From: Rodentibacter myodis | GTDB lineage: Bacteria > Pseudomonadota > Gammaproteobacteria > Enterobacterales > Pasteurellaceae | Reading direction: 5' to 3' | NCBI RefSeq assembly: GCF_001999305.1 | Contig: NZ_MLHQ01000036.1 | Span: 1-36,013, forward strand | DNA length: 36,013 nt | In this document: piece after piece, positions 32,478 to 36,013 of the stretch | Numbering within the stretch: position 1 is the stretch's first letter | How the letters are laid out: each line of letters opens with the position of its first letter | Made by a program: the position numbers and the translations under genes | The notes under the pieces: generated by a model | Seen by the model: the letters and a program-made list of their open reading frames with translations, nothing else | Told to the model about the DNA's origin: nothing | The model's database searches: none

Positions 32478-33773
32478 TTATTGTTGCGGCTCGGTTGGCT
32501 GTTGTTCGGTTGGCTGCGACTGCGATTCGGTTGATGGCAGCGCAGCAAGCGGTTTTTCTTCCGTTACCACTTCAGGCTTTGCCGATTCCTGAACGGTATC
32601 CGTTTCTTTGGGTGGTTCGTTGAATGCTTTTTCAGCTTCAATTTCCACTTTTTTTACATCCATCGGTACGCGATTTAAATATTTATCCAACAAATTCAAG
32701 CTTTGTAACTGTGTTGGCACATCTACATAAACCGATAATTCCGCCAGTTCATCCACGGATTTTAAGAAATTTTGTGTTACTTCCGTGTTGGTATCAAAGT
32801 AACTACGCACCCAAGTTGCCACGGCTTCCAATGATTGTTTATACAAATCATTTTGTTGGCGTGGTACTGCCATAATGGCTAATTGCAAACGAAGTCGAAT
32901 ATTTTCACGTAAATAAATATCTTGATTCGGTGCGAGTAATTCTTTCTTATCGGCACTTTGTTTTGGTGTGATGCGAATAAAATGATTCAAGAAAGAAACC
33001 GCACTTTTCTCCGCATTGGCTTGCCAATCATCCAAAGAATCGGACAGTTTGGTCGAAGTCGGATCATCACCAAAATTAATATTTAACACCGGTAATTCAT
33101 CGACTGAGTTGGCTAATTGAGAAAGACGCTGCATAACGGCATTTTGATCAATACTATCCACTGAAAGCAGTTGTTTTAAATCCTGATTAATTGCAGTGCG
33201 AACCGCCATTGAATCTGCATTATTGACTTTCGCCAAGGTTTCATCGGCTAATTTCAATAGGGATACGCCTGTATCGACATCGTTATCCAAGACGAGTTTG
33301 CGTAACGCATTATTCAGTAAGAAATCCGCTTCAGAAAATAGCCAGTCGTTTGGTTGTTGGGCGATCGCCTGTTTGCTCACGGCTTCCACTTGCTGACGCA
33401 TTGCGGTAAGTTCCTGCGCTTTTGCAGAAATCATTTGTTCAAGGCGATTGAGTTTTTCTTGTGTTGCAGTATTGGCTTTTTCAAGCATTTCAATTTGCGG
33501 CGCCGATTGCATTTCATTAGAAGAAACGGAGGTGGCTTGCGTTTCAAGTGCGGTCAATTTTTGCTGAATTTCACTCACTTGTTGTTGCCCGAAATAATAA
33601 CCGCCTGCGCCCACACCCAAGGCAATCAAAATAGCCAACAGACTCAAGCCTGTTCCACTTTTTTTGACAATTGTTTGAACCGGTTGAACCTGTGTTTCTA
33701 CTTGATTTTCAACGGTATCCTGTACCGTCTCATCAAGATTTTCTACTGCTTCATTTGGTTTGTTTTTCGCCAT
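32478..33773 (-). CDS. hemX: HemX, uroporphyrinogen-III methyltransferase-like membrane protein
   Basis: A 431-residue HemX. A short acidic cytoplasmic N terminus leads to one transmembrane helix (GLSLLAILIALGVGAGGYYF, about 45-65), then a coiled coil (KLTALETQATSVSSNEMQ and following) and a helical domain with WLFSEADFLLNNALRKLVLD typical of HemX. A Gln/Pro/Glu-rich tail ends it. The start at 33773 (MAKNK) is chosen because AAGGA lies 6 bases before it but touches the earlier ATG at 33779. It has no methyltransferase domain; function is unclear though conserved in the hem operon. Confidence 0.93.
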   Translation of the reverse strand: MAKNKPNEAVENLDETVQDTVENQVETQVQPVQTIVKKSGTGLSLLAILIALGVGAGGYYFGQQQVSEIQQKLTALETQATSVSSNEMQSAPQIEMLEKANTATQEKLNRLEQMISAKAQELTAMRQQVEAVSKQAIAQQPNDWLFSEADFLLNNALRKLVLDNDVDTGVSLLKLADETLAKVNNADSMAVRTAINQDLKQLLSVDSIDQNAVMQRLSQLANSVDELPVLNINFGDDPTSTKLSDSLDDWQANAEKSAVSFLNHFIRITPKQSADKKELLAPNQDIYLRENIRLRLQLAIMAVPRQQNDLYKQSLEAVATWVRSYFDTNTEVTQNFLKSVDELAELSVYVDVPTQLQSLNLLDKYLNRVPMDVKKVEIEAEKAFNEPPKETDTVQESAKPEVVTEEKPLAALPSTESQSQPTEQQPTEPQQ

Positions 33774-33794
33774 ATTCATTCCTTACTGGATCAT

Positions 33795-34535
33795 TTAGCT
33801 GAGTAATGTATTCAATAACGTTTGATTATCCGCTTTTGGGGATAAAATAATATTCTGCCAACCATATTGTTTCGCAGCGTCAGAAATTCGCCGGCTCACC
33901 GTGACTAAGCGGCAAGTTTTAAGCCAATCCTGCTCGCTTTCAGGCACAAATTCAATGAGTGAATGTAAAATTTCTAAACTGGTTACCACCAAGGTATCCA
34001 CGCCTGAACGCTTACAAATACTGGTTTGTTCTTCATTGTTATAAACAATGGGTTCGCGGCGATAACATTCTAAAATATCAACAATCGCCCCACGTTGTTT
34101 CGCTTGCTCAGGGAAATATTCTCTACCGCCATTACCACGCAAAATTAAAATCTGTTTTTCATTAAGTTGTTGCATTGGCGGAAGTGCCAACACACCTTCA
34201 CTATTTTCTTGAGAAATCGGGTAATGAATAATTCGCTCGCTTTGAGATGAAAAATACGCTGCCGTTTTTTGTCCAACGGTAAAATAATGTAAATCTTCAC
34301 GCCACTGAAAGCCCGTTTCTTTTAAGGTTTTAACGGAAAAATCAACCGCACTTTTGGAGACTAAGAAAACATAGTCCCCTTGATTAAGCTGGAGCAATTT
34401 ATTCGGGAGATTTTCTAAATCTTTGCCGCTTTCAAAGGTAAATAAAGGTAAATGTAAAGCAACGATGCCTGATTGATTTAATAAATCAACCAGCTGCCTG
34501 CCACGTTCATCAGGACGGGTAACCAGCACCGCCAT
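33795..34535 (-). CDS. hemD: Uroporphyrinogen-III synthase
   Basis: A 246-residue protein with the HemD pattern: VLVTRPDERGRQLVDLL at the N terminus, VFLVSKSAVDFSV, YFTVGQKTAAYF, ILRGNGGREYFPEQ and DTLVVTSLEILHSLIE. It closes the linear hydroxymethylbilane to uroporphyrinogen III. The family is poorly conserved, but position next to hemC makes this secure. ATG overlaps the hemC stop by one base. Confidence 0.95.
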   Translation of the reverse strand: MAVLVTRPDERGRQLVDLLNQSGIVALHLPLFTFESGKDLENLPNKLLQLNQGDYVFLVSKSAVDFSVKTLKETGFQWREDLHYFTVGQKTAAYFSSQSERIIHYPISQENSEGVLALPPMQQLNEKQILILRGNGGREYFPEQAKQRGAIVDILECYRREPIVYNNEEQTSICKRSGVDTLVVTSLEILHSLIEFVPESEQDWLKTCRLVTVSRRISDAAKQYGWQNIILSPKADNQTLLNTLLS

Positions 34536-35473
34536 TATTTATCTCCGGCATAAACTTTTTCGAGAATGCGATCGGCACCTTGAGCAAGTAATTGCTCCGC
34601 AATCTGAATGCCTAATGCTTCTGCATTTTCGACCGCACTTTTTCCTTCGGCACGAATAATTTGCGAGCCATCAAGTTCGCCCACAAGCGCACGTAAATAA
34701 ACTTGATTATTTTCTAATACGGCATAACCACCAATAGGCACTTGGCAACCGCCTTGCAAACGGGTATTCATTGCTCGTTCGGCAAACACACAGGCTGTTG
34801 TTTCCTGATCCGCAAGCGGAGCAAGCAATGCTTGGATTGCCGTATCATCAACACGACATTCAATGCCCACCGCACCTTGACCGGCAGCAGGCAAGGAAAT
34901 ATCTGTTTCAATAAAGGAGGCGATACGATCTTCCATTCCTAAGCGAATTAATCCGGCGGCGGCAAGAATAATGGCATCATATTCACCATTATCTAATTTG
35001 CTTAAACGTGTACCAACATTACCTCGCAAAGAGCGAATATCCAGATCCGGACGTAATTGTTTCAACTGGCATTGACGGCGTAAACTGGATGTTCCCACAA
35101 TCGCACCGTTTGGTAAATCATCAAAGGAAGCATATCGATTAGAAACGAAGGCATCACGAGGATCTTCCCGCTTACAAATTACACTTAACCCTAGCCCTTC
35201 GGGAAATTGCATTGGTACATCTTTCATTGAATGCACTGCAATATCGGCACGCTTTTCAAGCAACGCATTTTCTAATTCTTTGACAAATAAGCCTTTTCCA
35301 CCAATTTTTGCCAGTGGCGTGTCAAGAATAACATCCCCTTTTGTTACCATTGAAACGAGTTCCACACTTAAATTGGGGTAAAGTTCTTGCAAACGATTTT
35401 TTACAAAATTAGCCTGCCATAGTGCAAGCGGACTTTGCCGAGTGGCAATTTTTAAAATAGTTGGCATTGTCAT
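34535..35473 (-). CDS. hemC: Hydroxymethylbilane synthase
   Basis: A 312-residue porphobilinogen deaminase: [66 protein letters not shown] and the cofactor-attachment cysteine in GGCQVPIGG. It joins four porphobilinogens into hydroxymethylbilane, the third step after 5-aminolevulinate. The start is ambiguous (35485, 35473 or 35467), with no strong ribosome binding site. 35473 gives a length near the E. coli protein (313). First gene of the hemCDXY run. Confidence 0.96.
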   Translation of the reverse strand: MTMPTILKIATRQSPLALWQANFVKNRLQELYPNLSVELVSMVTKGDVILDTPLAKIGGKGLFVKELENALLEKRADIAVHSMKDVPMQFPEGLGLSVICKREDPRDAFVSNRYASFDDLPNGAIVGTSSLRRQCQLKQLRPDLDIRSLRGNVGTRLSKLDNGEYDAIILAAAGLIRLGMEDRIASFIETDISLPAAGQGAVGIECRVDDTAIQALLAPLADQETTACVFAERAMNTRLQGGCQVPIGGYAVLENNQVYLRALVGELDGSQIIRAEGKSAVENAEALGIQIAEQLLAQGADRILEKVYAGDK

Positions 35474-35507
35474 AAATATAATCAATACATCAGCAATTTT
35501 GCCGCCT

Positions 35508-35536
35508 ATCCTATCATTCTTAGGTTAAAAAGTCAG
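35508..35536 (-). promoter_or_regulatory. hemC promoter
   Basis: Minus strand -35 CTGACT (35531-35536), 17-bp spacer, -10 TAGGAT (35508-35513) with a TG one base before it (extended -10). The -10 is about 35 bp before the hemC ATG. Confidence 0.55.
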
Positions 35537-35595
35537 TTCCCATTTAACTTTTCCATAAGATAAGTGATTTCTATTGGTTATTGGAATAGAAGGAT

Positions 35596-35625
35596 ACAAA
35601 AAAGGCAGATCTTTCGATCTGCCTT
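35596..35625 (-). terminator. Terminator of EF-Tu gene
   Basis: Stem AAGGCAGATC (35602-35611), loop of 4, stem GATCTGCCTT (35616-35625). On the minus strand T residues follow. Confidence 0.9.
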
Positions 35626-35654
35626 CTTACTTTGATTTCAATCCATCAAATTAA

Positions 35655-36013
<359 letters not shown>

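Overview
This window is chromosomal DNA from a Pasteurellaceae bacterium of the Haemophilus/Aggregatibacter group. The clearest sign is the dense scatter of the Hin-type DNA uptake signal core AAGTGCGGT/ACCGCACTT: about 33 perfect copies by eye in 36 kb, many of them between genes. Other signs are a CAAT tetranucleotide tract in front of a glycosyltransferase, a peroxiredoxin-glutaredoxin fusion divergent from oxyR, and an e(P4)-type acid phosphatase. An intact hemC-hemD-hemX-hemY run argues against haem-requiring H. influenzae. It fits an X-factor-independent species (Aggregatibacter or H. parainfluenzae-like); that species-level statement is inference.

Layout. Positions 1-1003 hold the 3' part of a probably phase-variable family 2 glycosyltransferase, followed by a YjbR-like protein and an exonuclease remnant. 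From about 1.8 to 24 kb lies an accessory region of small enzymes and their regulators: two exported alpha/beta hydrolases, three short-chain dehydrogenase or NAD(P)-binding proteins, an NAD-dependent epimerase-like protein, a hexapeptide acetyltransferase, a cyclophilin-like protein, two NTF2-fold proteins, an MdaB-type quinone reductase, a flavin reductase, a Bcr-type drug exporter, a CDF metal exporter with a MerR regulator, an exported metallo-beta-lactamase-fold hydrolase and a GlxA-type regulator. Three intact LysR regulators and one truncated LysR gene lie among them. A mannose-family PTS operon (manXYZ plus an unrecognised two-TM protein) sits in the middle.

From about 24 kb onward the content is core: brnQ, a DUF606/YdcZ transporter, pgdX divergent from oxyR-fabR, hel (e(P4)), ftsB-ispD-ispF, hemCDXY on the minus strand, and the 3' end of an EF-Tu gene at the right edge.

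How the genes work together. The accessory region reads as a collection of separately regulated redox and detoxification modules, each with its own regulator next door. Typical examples are LysR/hydrolase, LysR/NTF2-mdaB-flavin reductase, MerR/CDF and GlxA/MBL. The sequence supports individual regulatory sites: a near-ideal MerR-type promoter with a 19-bp spacer in front of the CDF exporter, and an 8+5+8 bp dyad next to a LysR start. The most unusual structural observation is a LysR gene that has lost its DNA-binding half exactly at a 60-bp sequence, which is repeated just beyond its 3' end and carries uptake signals. I saw no CRISPR array, rRNA, tRNA or complete insertion sequence.
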